This document shows, one piece after another, positions 17,538-26,374 of a DNA stretch of 64,000 bases. Made by a program: the position numbers and the translations under genes. The notes under the pieces are model-generated. The model did no database searches. It worked only from the letters and a program-made list of their open reading frames with translations, and had not been told where the DNA came from. Origin of the DNA: Streptococcus infantis. GTDB taxonomy: Bacteria > Bacillota > Bacilli > Lactobacillales > Streptococcaceae. The DNA lies in NCBI RefSeq assembly GCF_021497965.1, contig NZ_CP046525.1, positions 248,001 through 312,000 of the forward strand. Direction: 5' to 3'. Positions within the stretch are counted from its first letter, which is position 1. Every line of letters starts with the position of its first letter.

Positions 17538-18869
17538 ATGGAAGACCCGAGCAGTCAGGATTTGTTACTGCAGTTTGTATTATTAGTTGTTTTGACCTTT
17601 TTAAATGCTTTTTTCTCTGCGACAGAGATGGCTATGGTTTCTCTTAGCCGTTCACGTGTTGAACAAAAGGCAGAAGAGGGGGATAAACGTTATATCCGTT
17701 TGCTAAAGGTACTTGAAAACCCCAATCACTTTTTATCAACCATTCAAGTTGGTATTACCTTAATTACGATCTTATCAGGGGCTAAACTAGCAGATTCTCT
17801 CGGAGAATTGATAGCTTCTTGGATGGAGAATAGCGAGACTGCGTATGCAGTAGCTTCTTTCTTATCACTTGCTTTTTTGACCTATGTTTCAATCGTTTTT
17901 GGTGAACTTTATCCTAAACGCATTGCTCTAAATCTTAAGGATGCCTTGGCAATCCGAACAGTGCCATTTATTATTGCTCTCGGTAAGATTGTAAGTCCCT
18001 TTGTTTGGATGTTGTCAGCATCGACTAATCTCTTGAGTCGTTTGACGCCAATGACATTTGACGATGCAGATGAAAAAATGACTCGTGATGAGATTGAGTA
18101 TATGCTCACCAATAGTGAAGAAACCTTGGATGCAGATGAAATTGAAATGTTGCAAGGAATTTTCTCGCTGGACGAGCTTATGGCGCGTGAAGTCATGGTT
18201 CCTCGAACTGACGCTTTCATGGTAGATATTCAAGATGACACTCAGACGATTATCGAAAGCATCTTAAAACAAAACTTTTCTCGAATTCCTGTTTATGACA
18301 ATGACAAGGATAACGTGATTGGTTTGATTCACACCAAGAGTCTGCTAAAAGCTGGGTTTACCGATGGTTTTGATAATATTGTATTGAGAAAGATATTACA
18401 GGAACCTCTATTTGTACCAGAAACTATTTTTGTGGATGCTTTATTAAAAGAATTGAGAAATTCACAAAGACAAATGGCTATTCTTCTCGATGAATATGGA
18501 GGAATGGCAGGTTTGGTTACTCTTGAGGACTTGCTCGAAGAGATTGTCGGTGAAATTGATGATGAGACTGACCGAGCTGAAGTTTATGTTTATACCATTT
18601 CTGAGAACACTTATATTGTCCAAGGAACAATGACCCTAAATGACTTCAATGACTATTTCGATGTCGAACTTGAAAGTGATGACGTAGATACCATTGCGGG
18701 TTATTATTTGACCGGTGTGGGAACCATTCCAACCTCAGAGAAACTTAGTTATGAGGTGGAAAGTGGCAACAAGCATATCATACTGACAAATGACAAAGTG
18801 AAAAACGGACGCGTAACCAAGGTTAAGGTTCAAATTCAGGAAGTCGAAGTAGAAGAAGAAACTGAATAA
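17538..18869 (+). CDS. CNNM/CorC-HlyC family membrane protein with CBS pair
   Basis: Often annotated hemolysin C or magnesium/cobalt efflux protein; experimentally studied relatives (CNNM, CorC, MpfA) mediate magnesium efflux, so the hemolysin label should not be taken literally. In 443 residues: a four-helix CNNM domain (about 8-195; NAFFSATEMAMVSLSRSRVEQ, GELYPKRIAL), two CBS domains (about 215-340; EVMVPRTDAFMV, IPVYDNDKDNVIGLIHTK, ILLDEYGGMAGLVTLEDLLEEIVGEI) and the C-terminal CorC/HlyC domain (about 355-435). A strong terminator follows. Confidence 0.92.
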   Translation: MEDPSSQDLLLQFVLLVVLTFLNAFFSATEMAMVSLSRSRVEQKAEEGDKRYIRLLKVLENPNHFLSTIQVGITLITILSGAKLADSLGELIASWMENSETAYAVASFLSLAFLTYVSIVFGELYPKRIALNLKDALAIRTVPFIIALGKIVSPFVWMLSASTNLLSRLTPMTFDDADEKMTRDEIEYMLTNSEETLDADEIEMLQGIFSLDELMAREVMVPRTDAFMVDIQDDTQTIIESILKQNFSRIPVYDNDKDNVIGLIHTKSLLKAGFTDGFDNIVLRKILQEPLFVPETIFVDALLKELRNSQRQMAILLDEYGGMAGLVTLEDLLEEIVGEIDDETDRAEVYVYTISENTYIVQGTMTLNDFNDYFDVELESDDVDTIAGYYLTGVGTIPTSEKLSYEVESGNKHIILTNDKVKNGRVTKVKVQIQEVEVEEETE

Positions 18870-18872
18870 AAC

Positions 18873-18908
18873 AAAAGCTTTATCAGCTAAATACTGATAA
18901 AGCTTTTT
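18873..18908 (+). terminator. Terminator of the CNNM/CBS gene
   Basis: AAAAGCTTTATCAG pairs perfectly with CTGATAAAGCTTTT around CTAAATA, followed by T residues; the A run also allows the reverse direction. Confidence 0.9.
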
Positions 18909-18910
18909 AA

Positions 18911-18943
18911 TTGTTAAAAAGAAAAGACTCCGCTCGGAGTCTT
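18911..18943 (-). terminator. Terminator of tRNA-Cys
   Basis: Read on the minus strand, AAGACTCC-GAGCG-GGAGTCTT is followed by TTTTCTTTTT, directly after the tRNA 3' end. Confidence 0.8.
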
Positions 18944-18954
18944 CGTTAATATAG

Positions 18955-19025
18955 AGGCGGTAGACGGATTTGAACCGACGATCAAGCTTTTGCAGAGCCG
19001 TGCCTTACCACTTGGCTATACCGCC
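18955..19025 (-). tRNA. trnC: tRNA-Cys (anticodon GCA)
   Basis: On the minus strand a 71-nt cloverleaf can be folded: acceptor GGCGGTA/TACCGCC (perfect, discriminator T), D arm GCC-AAGTGGTAA-GGC, anticodon loop CTGCAAA with GCA, T loop TTCAAAT. The CCA end is not encoded. The anticodon stem has a C-U mismatch at 27-43 and a G-U at 28-42, and the T stem a U-U at 50-64 by my hand folding. The tRNA stands alone, convergent with the gene at 17538 and divergent from amiA. Confidence 0.93.
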
Positions 19026-19137
19026 TTAACTTTTATTATTATACCTTGAAAATTGTTTCTCGTCAATAGTTTTCTTTTCTGAAAACATAAGATTCAAATG
19101 TTTAAAAAAACATGCGACAAAATATTCTGAAAATTCG

Positions 19138-19166
19138 TTTACTTTTTAAAAAAACTGTGGTATAAT
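19138..19166 (+). promoter_or_regulatory. Promoter of the ami operon
   Basis: TTTACT, a 17-bp spacer and TATAAT with the TGG extension, 38 bp before the amiA ATG. Confidence 0.8.
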
Positions 19167-19204
19167 CTTCAATATCCACAATTTAAAACGAGGAGTTTAA
19201 AAAT

Positions 19205-21184
19205 ATGAAAAAAAGTCGGATTCTTGCGGTAGCGGGTGTTGCGCTACTTGCTACAGGTGTTCTTGCAGCTTGCGGTTCTTCAAAATCATCAAATGCTGAA
19301 GCACCAAAGGCTTATGGCTATACTTATACTGCTGACCCAGAAACATTGGACTACCTAATTTCTGGTAAACAAAGTACAAAAGTTGCTACTTCAAATGGTA
19401 TCGATGGTCTCTTTACAAATGACCAATATGGAAATCTAACTCCTGCAGTCGCTGAAGACTGGTCAGTATCTCAAGATGGATTGACATATACATACAAGAT
19501 TCGTAAAGGTGTAAAATGGTTCACATCTGATGGTGAAGAATATGCAGAAGTAACTGCAAATGACTTTGTTACAGGTTTAAAACACGCAGCTGACAATAAA
19601 TCAGCCGCTCTTTACCTAGCACAAAATTCTGTTAAAGGATTGGCTGACTATATATCAGGGAACAATACAGACTTTTCTGCAGTAGGTATTAAAGCTGTTG
19701 ATGATTACACTCTTCAATATACATTGAACAAACCTGAACCATACTGGAACTCTAAATTATCTTATGGAATCTTCTGGCCTTTGAATGCAGAGTTTGAAAA
19801 ATCAAAAGGTAAAGACTTTGGTAAAGCGACAGATCCAACATCATTGCTTTACAATGGTCCATTCTTGCTTAAGGGATTGACAGCTAAGTCTTCTATCGAA
19901 TTTGCAAAGAATGATCAGTATTGGGATAAAGACAATGTTCACATCGATACTGTAACACTTTCTTACTATGATGGTTCAGACCAAGAGTCACTTGAGCGTA
20001 ACTTTACAAATGGTGCATATAGTTATGCACGTCTCTTCCCTACTAGCTCAAACTATTCTAAAGTAGCAGAAACATATAAAGATAATATCTACTATACCCC
20101 ACAGGGAGCTGGTATTGCTGGTTTAGGTGTTAACATTGACCGTCAAAGTTATAAATATACATCAAAAACAACTGACGAGGAAAAGACTTCTACTAAGAAA
20201 GCTCTTCTTAACAAAGACTTCCGTCAAGCTTTGAACTTTGCTTTTGACCGTACTGCTTATTCAGCTCAGCTAAATGGTAAGGATGGAGCCGCCCTTGCTG
20301 TTCGTAACCTCTTTGTCAAACCTGACTTTGTTTCTGCTGGAGATAAGACATTTGGTGACTTGGTTACTGAGAAAGTTGTTTCTTATGGTGATGAATGGAA
20401 AGACGTAAACTTTGCGGATGCTCAAGATGGTCTTTACAATGCTGATAAGGCTAAAGCAGAACTAGCTAAAGCTAAAAAAGTCCTTGAAGCAGATGGTGTA
20501 AAATTCCCAATCCACTTGGATATTCCAGTTGACCAAACATCTAAAAACTATATCGCTCGTATCCAATCATTTAAACAATCTGTTGAGACGGCTTTGGGTA
20601 CAGATAATGTAGTTATCGATATTCAACAAATCACTACAGATGAATTACAAAATGCCACATACTACGCAGCTAGTGCGGCAGCAGAAGATTGGGACCTTTC
20701 AGGTGCTGTTGGATGGAATCCAGACTATGATGATCCATCAACATACCTTGATATCTTGAAAACAACTAACAGTGAAACAACTAAGTCCTACATGGGCTAT
20801 GATAATCCATCAAACCCAGCGGTTGCTCAAGTTGGTTTGAATGATTATGACAAATTAGTTGATGATGCAGCTAGTGAAACAACCGATCTTAATAAACGTT
20901 ATGAGAAATATGCAGCAGCTCAAGCTTGGTTGACAGATAGCTCACTCTTCCTTCCAGCTATGTCTTCTTCAGGAGCAGCACCAATCATTTCTCGCGTAGT
21001 ACCATTCTCAGCATCTTATACTCAATCTGGTGATAAAGGTTCAGATGTTTACTTCAAATATCTTAAATTGCAAGCGAACACTGTAACTGCTAAAGAGTAC
21101 AAAGAAGCTCGTGAAAAATGGCTCAAAGAAAAAGCTGAATCAAACGAGAAAGCTCAAAAAGAATTAGCGAGCCACGTGAAATAA
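19205..21184 (+). CDS. amiA: Oligopeptide ABC transporter substrate-binding lipoprotein AmiA
   Basis: Extracellular oligopeptide receptor of the Ami permease, tethered by a lipid on C23 (signal ending VLAAC). The 659-residue protein has the family 5 solute-binding fold: AEDWSVSQDGLTYTYKIRKGVKWF, YNGPFLLKG, LNKDFRQALNFAFDR and the WNPDYDDPSTYLD region. Since amiC-F follow at once, I name it AmiA rather than one of the AliA/AliB orphan paralogues. In pneumococcus Ami uptake feeds peptide nutrition and Rgg/Phr-type signalling and affects competence. A partial terminator at 21196 should make amiA mRNA more abundant than the rest. Confidence 0.93.
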   Translation: MKKSRILAVAGVALLATGVLAACGSSKSSNAEAPKAYGYTYTADPETLDYLISGKQSTKVATSNGIDGLFTNDQYGNLTPAVAEDWSVSQDGLTYTYKIRKGVKWFTSDGEEYAEVTANDFVTGLKHAADNKSAALYLAQNSVKGLADYISGNNTDFSAVGIKAVDDYTLQYTLNKPEPYWNSKLSYGIFWPLNAEFEKSKGKDFGKATDPTSLLYNGPFLLKGLTAKSSIEFAKNDQYWDKDNVHIDTVTLSYYDGSDQESLERNFTNGAYSYARLFPTSSNYSKVAETYKDNIYYTPQGAGIAGLGVNIDRQSYKYTSKTTDEEKTSTKKALLNKDFRQALNFAFDRTAYSAQLNGKDGAALAVRNLFVKPDFVSAGDKTFGDLVTEKVVSYGDEWKDVNFADAQDGLYNADKAKAELAKAKKVLEADGVKFPIHLDIPVDQTSKNYIARIQSFKQSVETALGTDNVVIDIQQITTDELQNATYYAASAAAEDWDLSGAVGWNPDYDDPSTYLDILKTTNSETTKSYMGYDNPSNPAVAQVGLNDYDKLVDDAASETTDLNKRYEKYAAAQAWLTDSSLFLPAMSSSGAAPIISRVVPFSASYTQSGDKGSDVYFKYLKLQANTVTAKEYKEAREKWLKEKAESNEKAQKELASHVK

Positions 21185-21195
21185 ATAATGCTCAT

Positions 21196-21228
21196 TAGAA
21201 CTTTCTCTCCAAAAGGAGAAGGTTCTTT
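21196..21228 (+). terminator. Intra-operon attenuating hairpin between amiA and amiC
   Basis: AGAACTTTCTCTCC pairs with GGAGAAGGTTCT (one bulge, one G-U) around AAAA, followed by TTTG. The T tract is short, so partial termination or 3'-end stabilisation of amiA mRNA is likely. Confidence 0.65.
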
Positions 21229-21249
21229 TGGGATTTTAAAGGAAATAAT

Positions 21250-22746
21250 ATGAAAAAATATGTTTTTATGCGTATCTTGCGGTCGTTAGTTTCTATCTTT
21301 TTAGTAACGACCTTGATTTACACAATCATCTATACGATGGTTCCACGGAAGTTGATCTTCAAACAAGATACTAACTACAATAAAATTGCAACTACAGCTG
21401 ATAAACGCGATAACTATGAAAATACCGTTTATGAGCGTATGGGGTATATCGAATATTACGATACAAAAGAGTTGCAGGAAAAAGCTAGTAGCATTGACCC
21501 TTCTGTTACAGTAGATGCAAATGATACAAATAAAGCTATCTATGAAAAATACATCCAACAACTTGGGAACGGTTGGACTTTAGGTGAGTTTACAGAGAGC
21601 GGTCAATTCTATGCTACTCGTGAAATCCCTATTTTCGAGCGTGTGTTCAAATTCTATGCAAACTTGCTTGATATTGACCATACAAACAAGATTCAAGACC
21701 CAGAAAATCCTAACTTAGAGCGTTATTTGCGTTTTGAAAACGATCCAGCTATCGGATGGTCTTTAGTAGGTTCAGGGACTAAACATAAATACCTCTTGTA
21801 CTTCAACAGTCAGTTCCCATTTGTTCATCAGAACTTTGTGAACTTGAACCTAGGAGATTCTTACCCAACTTATGCGAATACTCCTGTACTTCAAGTTATC
21901 ACACAAGGGCAAGGACAAACGAAGACTTCTGAAGTTCAATTCCCAACTGGGAAGAAAACTTCATCAGTCAATATCTACACAAGAACTTATAAATCACCAA
22001 GTCAGGCGGATGCACGTGAAGTAGCGAACTACGGTAAAGGTGATCCATATACAGCTACTGAAAGCAACTATCAGTATCCATCTATGATTACCAGTTCTGC
22101 TATTGCTGGTTTGATTGGCCTTGCAATTTCGTACGCGATTGCGGTTCCACTTGGTTCTGCAATGGCTCGTTACAAGAATACTTGGATTGATAGTTTCTCT
22201 ACAGGAGCTTTAACATTCTTACTTGCTCTTCCAACTATCGCTCTTGTCTATATCATTCGTTTGATTGGTTCTTCAATTGGACTCCCTGATTCATTCCCTA
22301 TCTTGGGTGCTGGAGACTGGCGTTCATATGTACTACCTGCAGTTATTCTTGGTTTACTTGGTGCTCCTGGTTTGGCTATCTGGATTCGTCGTTACATGAT
22401 TGACTTACAATCACAAGACTTTGTTCGTTTTGCACGTGCAAAAGGTCTTTCTGAGAAAGAAATTTCTAATAAACACATCTTTAAAAATGCCATGGTACCA
22501 CTTGTTTCAGGTATTCCTGGTTCTATTATCGGTGTTATTGGTGGAGCTACTCTTACTGAAACAGTCTTCGCCTTCCCAGGTATGGGTAAAATGTTGATTG
22601 ACTCTGTAAAAGCGTCAAATAATAACATGGTTGTTGGTCTAGTTTTCATCTTTACTTGCGTCTCAATCTTCTCTTACTTAATTGGGGATATTTGGATGAC
22701 AATTATTGACCCACGTATTAAGTTGACAGAGAAAGGAGGCAAATAA
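21250..22746 (+). CDS. amiC: Oligopeptide ABC transporter permease AmiC
   Basis: First membrane subunit of the Ami oligopeptide importer. The 498-residue protein is longer than typical OppB because of a large extracellular region (about 33-275) between the first membrane helix (8-30) and the conserved permease core. The core carries the EAA-type cytoplasmic motif [28 protein letters not shown] and the [16 protein letters not shown] stretch. Its stop overlaps the amiD start in TAATG, giving tight coupling. Confidence 0.95.
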   Translation: MKKYVFMRILRSLVSIFLVTTLIYTIIYTMVPRKLIFKQDTNYNKIATTADKRDNYENTVYERMGYIEYYDTKELQEKASSIDPSVTVDANDTNKAIYEKYIQQLGNGWTLGEFTESGQFYATREIPIFERVFKFYANLLDIDHTNKIQDPENPNLERYLRFENDPAIGWSLVGSGTKHKYLLYFNSQFPFVHQNFVNLNLGDSYPTYANTPVLQVITQGQGQTKTSEVQFPTGKKTSSVNIYTRTYKSPSQADAREVANYGKGDPYTATESNYQYPSMITSSAIAGLIGLAISYAIAVPLGSAMARYKNTWIDSFSTGALTFLLALPTIALVYIIRLIGSSIGLPDSFPILGAGDWRSYVLPAVILGLLGAPGLAIWIRRYMIDLQSQDFVRFARAKGLSEKEISNKHIFKNAMVPLVSGIPGSIIGVIGGATLTETVFAFPGMGKMLIDSVKASNNNMVVGLVFIFTCVSIFSYLIGDIWMTIIDPRIKLTEKGGK

Positions 22747-23672
22747 TGTCTACAATTAGTAATGATAAATTTCAGTTTGTAAAACGCGATGACTTTGCCT
22801 CTGAAGCAATTGATGCTCCTGCCTACTCATATTGGGGTTCTGTTTTTAGACAATTTTTGAAAAAGAAATCAACCATCATCATGCTTGGTATTTTGATTTC
22901 AATCGTTTTGATGAGTTTCATCTACCCAATGTTTTCTGATTTCGACTTCAATGATGTAAGTAAGGTAAATGATTTTAGCGCTCGCTACATTAAACCAAAT
23001 GCGGAACATTGGTTCGGTACAGATAGTAATGGTAAGTCTCTTTTTGATGGTGTCTGGTTTGGAGCCCGTAACTCTATCTTGATTTCCGTTATTGCGACCT
23101 TTATCAATATTGTAATTGGTGTTATTGTCGGCGGTATCTGGGGTATTTCAAAATCAGTTGACCGCGTCATGATGGAAGTTTATAACGTTATTTCCAACAT
23201 CCCACACTTATTGATTGTTATTGTTTTGACTTACTCTATTGGTGCAGGTTTCTGGAACTTGATTTTTGCCATGAGTGTAACGACTTGGATTGGGATTGCC
23301 TACTCAATTCGTATCCAAATCATGCGTTACCGTGACTTAGAGTACAACCTTGCTTCACGCACACTCGGAACTCCAACATACAAAATTGTCATTAAAAATA
23401 TCATGCCACAATTGGTATCTGTTATTGTTACGACTACATCACAAATGCTTCCAGCATTTATCTCCTATGAAGCCTTTCTGTCATTCTTTGGACTTGGATT
23501 GCCTATTACAGTACCAAGTTTAGGTCGATTGATTTCAGATTATTCACAGAACGTAACAACAAATGCATACCTCTTCTGGATTCCATTGACAACTTTGGTC
23601 TTGGTATCCTTGTCACTTTTCGTAGTTGGTCAAAACCTAGCGGATGCTAGTGATCCACGTACACATAGATAG
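22746..23672 (+). CDS. amiD: Oligopeptide ABC transporter permease AmiD
   Basis: Second membrane subunit of the Ami importer, 308 residues. It has an N-terminal cytoplasmic stretch, one helix (about 42-62), an extracellular segment containing [23 protein letters not shown] (the OppC signature) and five more helices with the EAA loop [24 protein letters not shown]. Start overlaps amiC; amiE begins 8 bp after its stop with AGGAGTAG as binding site. Confidence 0.95.
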   Translation: MSTISNDKFQFVKRDDFASEAIDAPAYSYWGSVFRQFLKKKSTIIMLGILISIVLMSFIYPMFSDFDFNDVSKVNDFSARYIKPNAEHWFGTDSNGKSLFDGVWFGARNSILISVIATFINIVIGVIVGGIWGISKSVDRVMMEVYNVISNIPHLLIVIVLTYSIGAGFWNLIFAMSVTTWIGIAYSIRIQIMRYRDLEYNLASRTLGTPTYKIVIKNIMPQLVSVIVTTTSQMLPAFISYEAFLSFFGLGLPITVPSLGRLISDYSQNVTTNAYLFWIPLTTLVLVSLSLFVVGQNLADASDPRTHR

Positions 23673-23680
23673 GAGTAGAC

Positions 23681-24748
23681 ATGACAAAAGAAAAAAATGT
23701 AATTTTGACTGCTCAAGATATTGTCGTGGAATTTGATGTTCGTGACAAAATTTTGACAGCTATTCGTGGAGTATCTCTGGAGTTGATTGAGGGCGAAGTG
23801 CTTGCACTCGTTGGAGAATCTGGTTCAGGGAAATCTGTTTTAACAAAAACTTTTACAGGAATGTTGGAAGATAATGGTCGTATTGCGAACGGTAGTATTC
23901 TTTACCGTGACCAAGATTTGACTGAATTTTCTTCTCATAAAGATTGGGAGCAAATTCGTGGTGCGAAGATTGCAACGATCTTCCAGGACCCGATGACCAG
24001 TCTTGACCCAATCAAAACAATCGGAAGTCAAATCACAGAAGTTATTGTGAAACACCAAGGGAAAACGGCTCAAGAAGCAAAAGACTTGGCGATTGACTAT
24101 ATGAATAAGGTTGGTATCCCTGACGCTGAGAGACGTTTTAATGAATATCCATTCCAGTATTCTGGTGGGATGCGTCAACGTATTGTTATTGCGATTGCCC
24201 TTGCCTGTCGTCCAGATGTTTTGATTTGTGATGAACCAACAACAGCCCTTGATGTGACCATCCAAGCTCAGATTATTGACTTGTTGAAAACACTTCAACA
24301 AGAATACCACTTTACAACTATCTTTATCACACACGACCTTGGTGTTGTAGCAAGTATTGCTGATAAAGTTGCAGTTATGTATGCTGGTGAAATCGTTGAG
24401 TATGGTACAGTTGAAGAAATCTTCTACGATCCACGTCACCCATACACATGGAGCCTCTTATCAAGTTTGCCACAGCTGGCTGACGATAAAGGAGAATTGT
24501 ATTCAATTCCGGGAACACCTCCATCACTGTATACTGAATTGAAGGGAGATGCTTTTGCTCTTCGTTCAGATTATGCGATGAAGATTGATTTCGAAGAAAA
24601 AGCTCCTCAGTTTGCAGTATCTGATACTCACTGGGCTAAAACATGGTTGCTTGATGAACAAGCTCCAAAAGTTGCAAAACCAGCAGTAATTGCAGATTTA
24701 CACGATAAGATTCGTGAAAAGATGGGCTTTGCTCATCTTGAGGACTAG
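23681..24748 (+). CDS. amiE: Oligopeptide ABC transporter ATPase AmiE
   Basis: One of two cytoplasmic ATPases that drive the Ami importer. The 355-residue protein has Walker A GESGSGKS (45-52), a Q-loop [11 protein letters not shown], the ABC signature YSGGMRQR, Walker [13 protein letters not shown] and the H-loop ITHDLGV, followed by the C-terminal oligopeptide-family extension (about 245-355). In the pneumococcus, disruption of ami genes gives aminopterin/methotrexate resistance. Confidence 0.95.
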   Translation: MTKEKNVILTAQDIVVEFDVRDKILTAIRGVSLELIEGEVLALVGESGSGKSVLTKTFTGMLEDNGRIANGSILYRDQDLTEFSSHKDWEQIRGAKIATIFQDPMTSLDPIKTIGSQITEVIVKHQGKTAQEAKDLAIDYMNKVGIPDAERRFNEYPFQYSGGMRQRIVIAIALACRPDVLICDEPTTALDVTIQAQIIDLLKTLQQEYHFTTIFITHDLGVVASIADKVAVMYAGEIVEYGTVEEIFYDPRHPYTWSLLSSLPQLADDKGELYSIPGTPPSLYTELKGDAFALRSDYAMKIDFEEKAPQFAVSDTHWAKTWLLDEQAPKVAKPAVIADLHDKIREKMGFAHLED

Positions 24749-24758
24749 GAGGAAGGAA

Positions 24759-25685
24759 ATGTCTGAAAAATTAGTAGAAGTTAAAGACTTAGAGATTTCC
24801 TTCGGTGAAGGAAGCAAAAAGTTTGTAGCCGTTAAAAATGCAAACTTCTTTATCAACAAAGGTGAAACATTCTCTCTCGTTGGAGAATCTGGTAGTGGTA
24901 AGACAACAATTGGTCGTGCCATTATCGGCCTTAATGATACCAGCAAAGGGGATATCATCTTTGATGGACAAAAAATCAATGGTAAAAAATCACGTGAACA
25001 AGCAGCGGAATTAATCCGTCGCATTCAAATGATTTTCCAAGACCCAGCCGCAAGTTTGAATGAACGTGCAACAGTTGACTATATCATCTCTGAAGGTCTT
25101 TACAACCACCATTTATTTAAAGACGAAGAAGAAAGAAAAGAAAAAGTTCAAAACATCATTCGTGAAGTGGGACTTTTGGCTGAACACTTGACTCGTTATC
25201 CACATGAGTTTTCAGGTGGACAACGTCAACGTATCGGGATTGCTCGTGCCTTGGTTATGCAACCTGACTTCGTGATCGCGGATGAGCCAATTTCAGCCTT
25301 GGACGTTTCAGTGCGTGCCCAAGTTTTGAACTTGCTCAAGAAATTCCAAAAGGAATTGGGCTTGACTTATCTCTTTATCGCTCACGATTTGTCAGTAGTT
25401 CGTTTCATCTCTGATCGTATCGCGGTAATTTATAAGGGTGTCATTGTTGAAGTGGCTGAAACTGAAGAATTGTTTAACAATCCAGTTCATCCATACACAC
25501 AAGCACTGCTTTCAGCTGTACCAATCCCAGATCCAATCTTGGAACGTAAAAAAGTTTTGAAAGTCTATGATCCAGATCAACATGACTACGAAACTGATAA
25601 ACCTTCAATGGTAGAAATTCGTCCAGGTCATTTTGTTTGGGCTAACCAAGCAGAATTGGAACGCTATAAAAAAGAAATGAAATAA
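24759..25685 (+). CDS. amiF: Oligopeptide ABC transporter ATPase AmiF
   Basis: Second ATPase of the Ami importer. From the ATG at 24759 (AGGAGGAAGGAA just upstream) the protein has 308 residues: Walker A GESGSGKT (42-49), Q-loop [11 protein letters not shown], signature FSGGQRQR, Walker [14 protein letters not shown]-loop IAHDLSV and the OppF-type C-terminus ([16 protein letters not shown]). An open frame runs 23 codons upstream into amiE, but the strong ribosome binding site fixes the start. A long terminator hairpin ends the operon. Confidence 0.95.
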   Translation: MSEKLVEVKDLEISFGEGSKKFVAVKNANFFINKGETFSLVGESGSGKTTIGRAIIGLNDTSKGDIIFDGQKINGKKSREQAAELIRRIQMIFQDPAASLNERATVDYIISEGLYNHHLFKDEEERKEKVQNIIREVGLLAEHLTRYPHEFSGGQRQRIGIARALVMQPDFVIADEPISALDVSVRAQVLNLLKKFQKELGLTYLFIAHDLSVVRFISDRIAVIYKGVIVEVAETEELFNNPVHPYTQALLSAVPIPDPILERKKVLKVYDPDQHDYETDKPSMVEIRPGHFVWANQAELERYKKEMK

Positions 25686-25689
25686 TCAC

Positions 25690-25745
25690 TAAAGTTTTAT
25701 AATCTAGCTAGAAGGATTCTAGTAAGATTATGAAACTTTTTTATT
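25690..25745 (+). terminator. Terminator of the ami operon
   Basis: AAAGTTTTATAATCT pairs with AGATTATGAAACTTT and an inner CTAGAA/TTCTAG helix extends the stem; TTTTTTATTTT follows. The stem also reads well on the minus strand. Confidence 0.9.
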
Positions 25746-25759
25746 TTACAGATAAAAGC

Positions 25760-25787
25760 TTGATTATCTATAAAAAATTGATATACT
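25760..25787 (+). promoter_or_regulatory. Promoter of the small-gene pair
   Basis: TTGATT, a 16-bp spacer and TATACT, about 50 bp before the ATG at 25840. Confidence 0.65.
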
Positions 25788-25839
25788 GAATACAATGAAA
25801 ACAGAATAGTAATAGTCGGAGTAATCAAGGGAGAATCGC

Positions 25840-26040
25840 ATGGATCAACAACCAAATTTTTTTACCAACATGGCAAGAGTGATTGGAACATGTCTTTGGG
25901 TGAAAGGTATGGAAGTATTGACTGAAAAGAAGGAGTCCGAGCCAAAAGCTTTAGAGTTTAGTCGATTTCTTTTAGCATTAAAACTAGAATCATCCTTACC
26001 TTGGATTCTGGGACTTTCTAAGAAAGAAGACAGAAAATGA
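25840..26040 (+). CDS. Unrecognised 66-residue protein, first gene of a coupled pair
   Basis: I do not recognise this protein. It is 66 residues, with a mildly hydrophobic N-terminal half (FTNMARVIGTCLWVKGMEVL), a charged middle (TEKKESEPKALEF) and a second hydrophobic patch (FLLALKLESSLPWILGL) before a very charged end (SKKEDRK). AAGGGAGAATCGC before the ATG is a good ribosome binding site and a consensus-like promoter lies upstream. Its stop overlaps the next start in ATGA, implying translational coupling to the 50-residue membrane peptide. Codon use resembles neighbours, so it is probably a real gene. Confidence 0.6.
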   Translation: MDQQPNFFTNMARVIGTCLWVKGMEVLTEKKESEPKALEFSRFLLALKLESSLPWILGLSKKEDRK

Positions 26041-26189
26041 AATTTATTTTGGATATTTTGTTTTATATCTTAGTGAAGCCACTGATTGCAATTGTAGAAT
26101 TCATTTGGTATCTTATTTGCTTGATTTTTTATGATTTCCTTATGAATGTATTGTATTCGATTTTTAATTGGTTTTTTAGTTTGTTTTAG
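26037..26189 (+). CDS. Unrecognised 50-residue hydrophobic membrane peptide
   Basis: Starts at the ATG at 26037, which shares bases with the stop of the preceding gene (ATGA). The product begins MKFILDILFYILVKPLIAIV and ends SIFNWFFSLF. It is almost wholly hydrophobic and aromatic, with isolated charges (K2, D6, K14, E21, D33), enough for one or two membrane passes. There is no separate ribosome binding site, so coupling to the 66-residue gene is expected. A strong terminator follows at 26245. I do not recognise a family; small toxin-like, regulatory or transporter-accessory peptides all look like this. Confidence 0.55.
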   Translation: MKFILDILFYILVKPLIAIVEFIWYLICLIFYDFLMNVLYSIFNWFFSLF

Positions 26190-26244
26190 AAACTAAAAAT
26201 CGGGAGTAGTTACTTATAGATACTCCTATATAATTTTATTGTCA

Positions 26245-26277
26245 TAAAAAAGGATGGGAATATTCCCTCCTTTTTTG
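26245..26277 (+). terminator. Terminator of the small-gene pair
   Basis: AAAAAAGGATGGGA pairs with TCCCTCCTTTTTT around ATAT. A second hairpin (GGAGTA...TACTCC, about 26203-26226) lies just before it. Confidence 0.9.
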
Positions 26278-26374
26278 TTTATATCAATAAGATTAACGTG
26301 AAAATTTATAAAGTTGATGCAAATAATAGATTTGTAGAGAGTCTAGGAAATAGACTAGATTTAGTTTAATCCAT

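Noticed and set aside
23840-24439. 199-codon open frame antisense to amiE
   Set aside because: Fully inside amiE, composition like a shadow translation, no start signal.
25782-25800. Similarity of TATACTGAATACAATGAAAA to the start of a pneumococcal BOX A module
   Set aside because: Only a few bases agree and no boxB or boxC follows; it reads better as a promoter.
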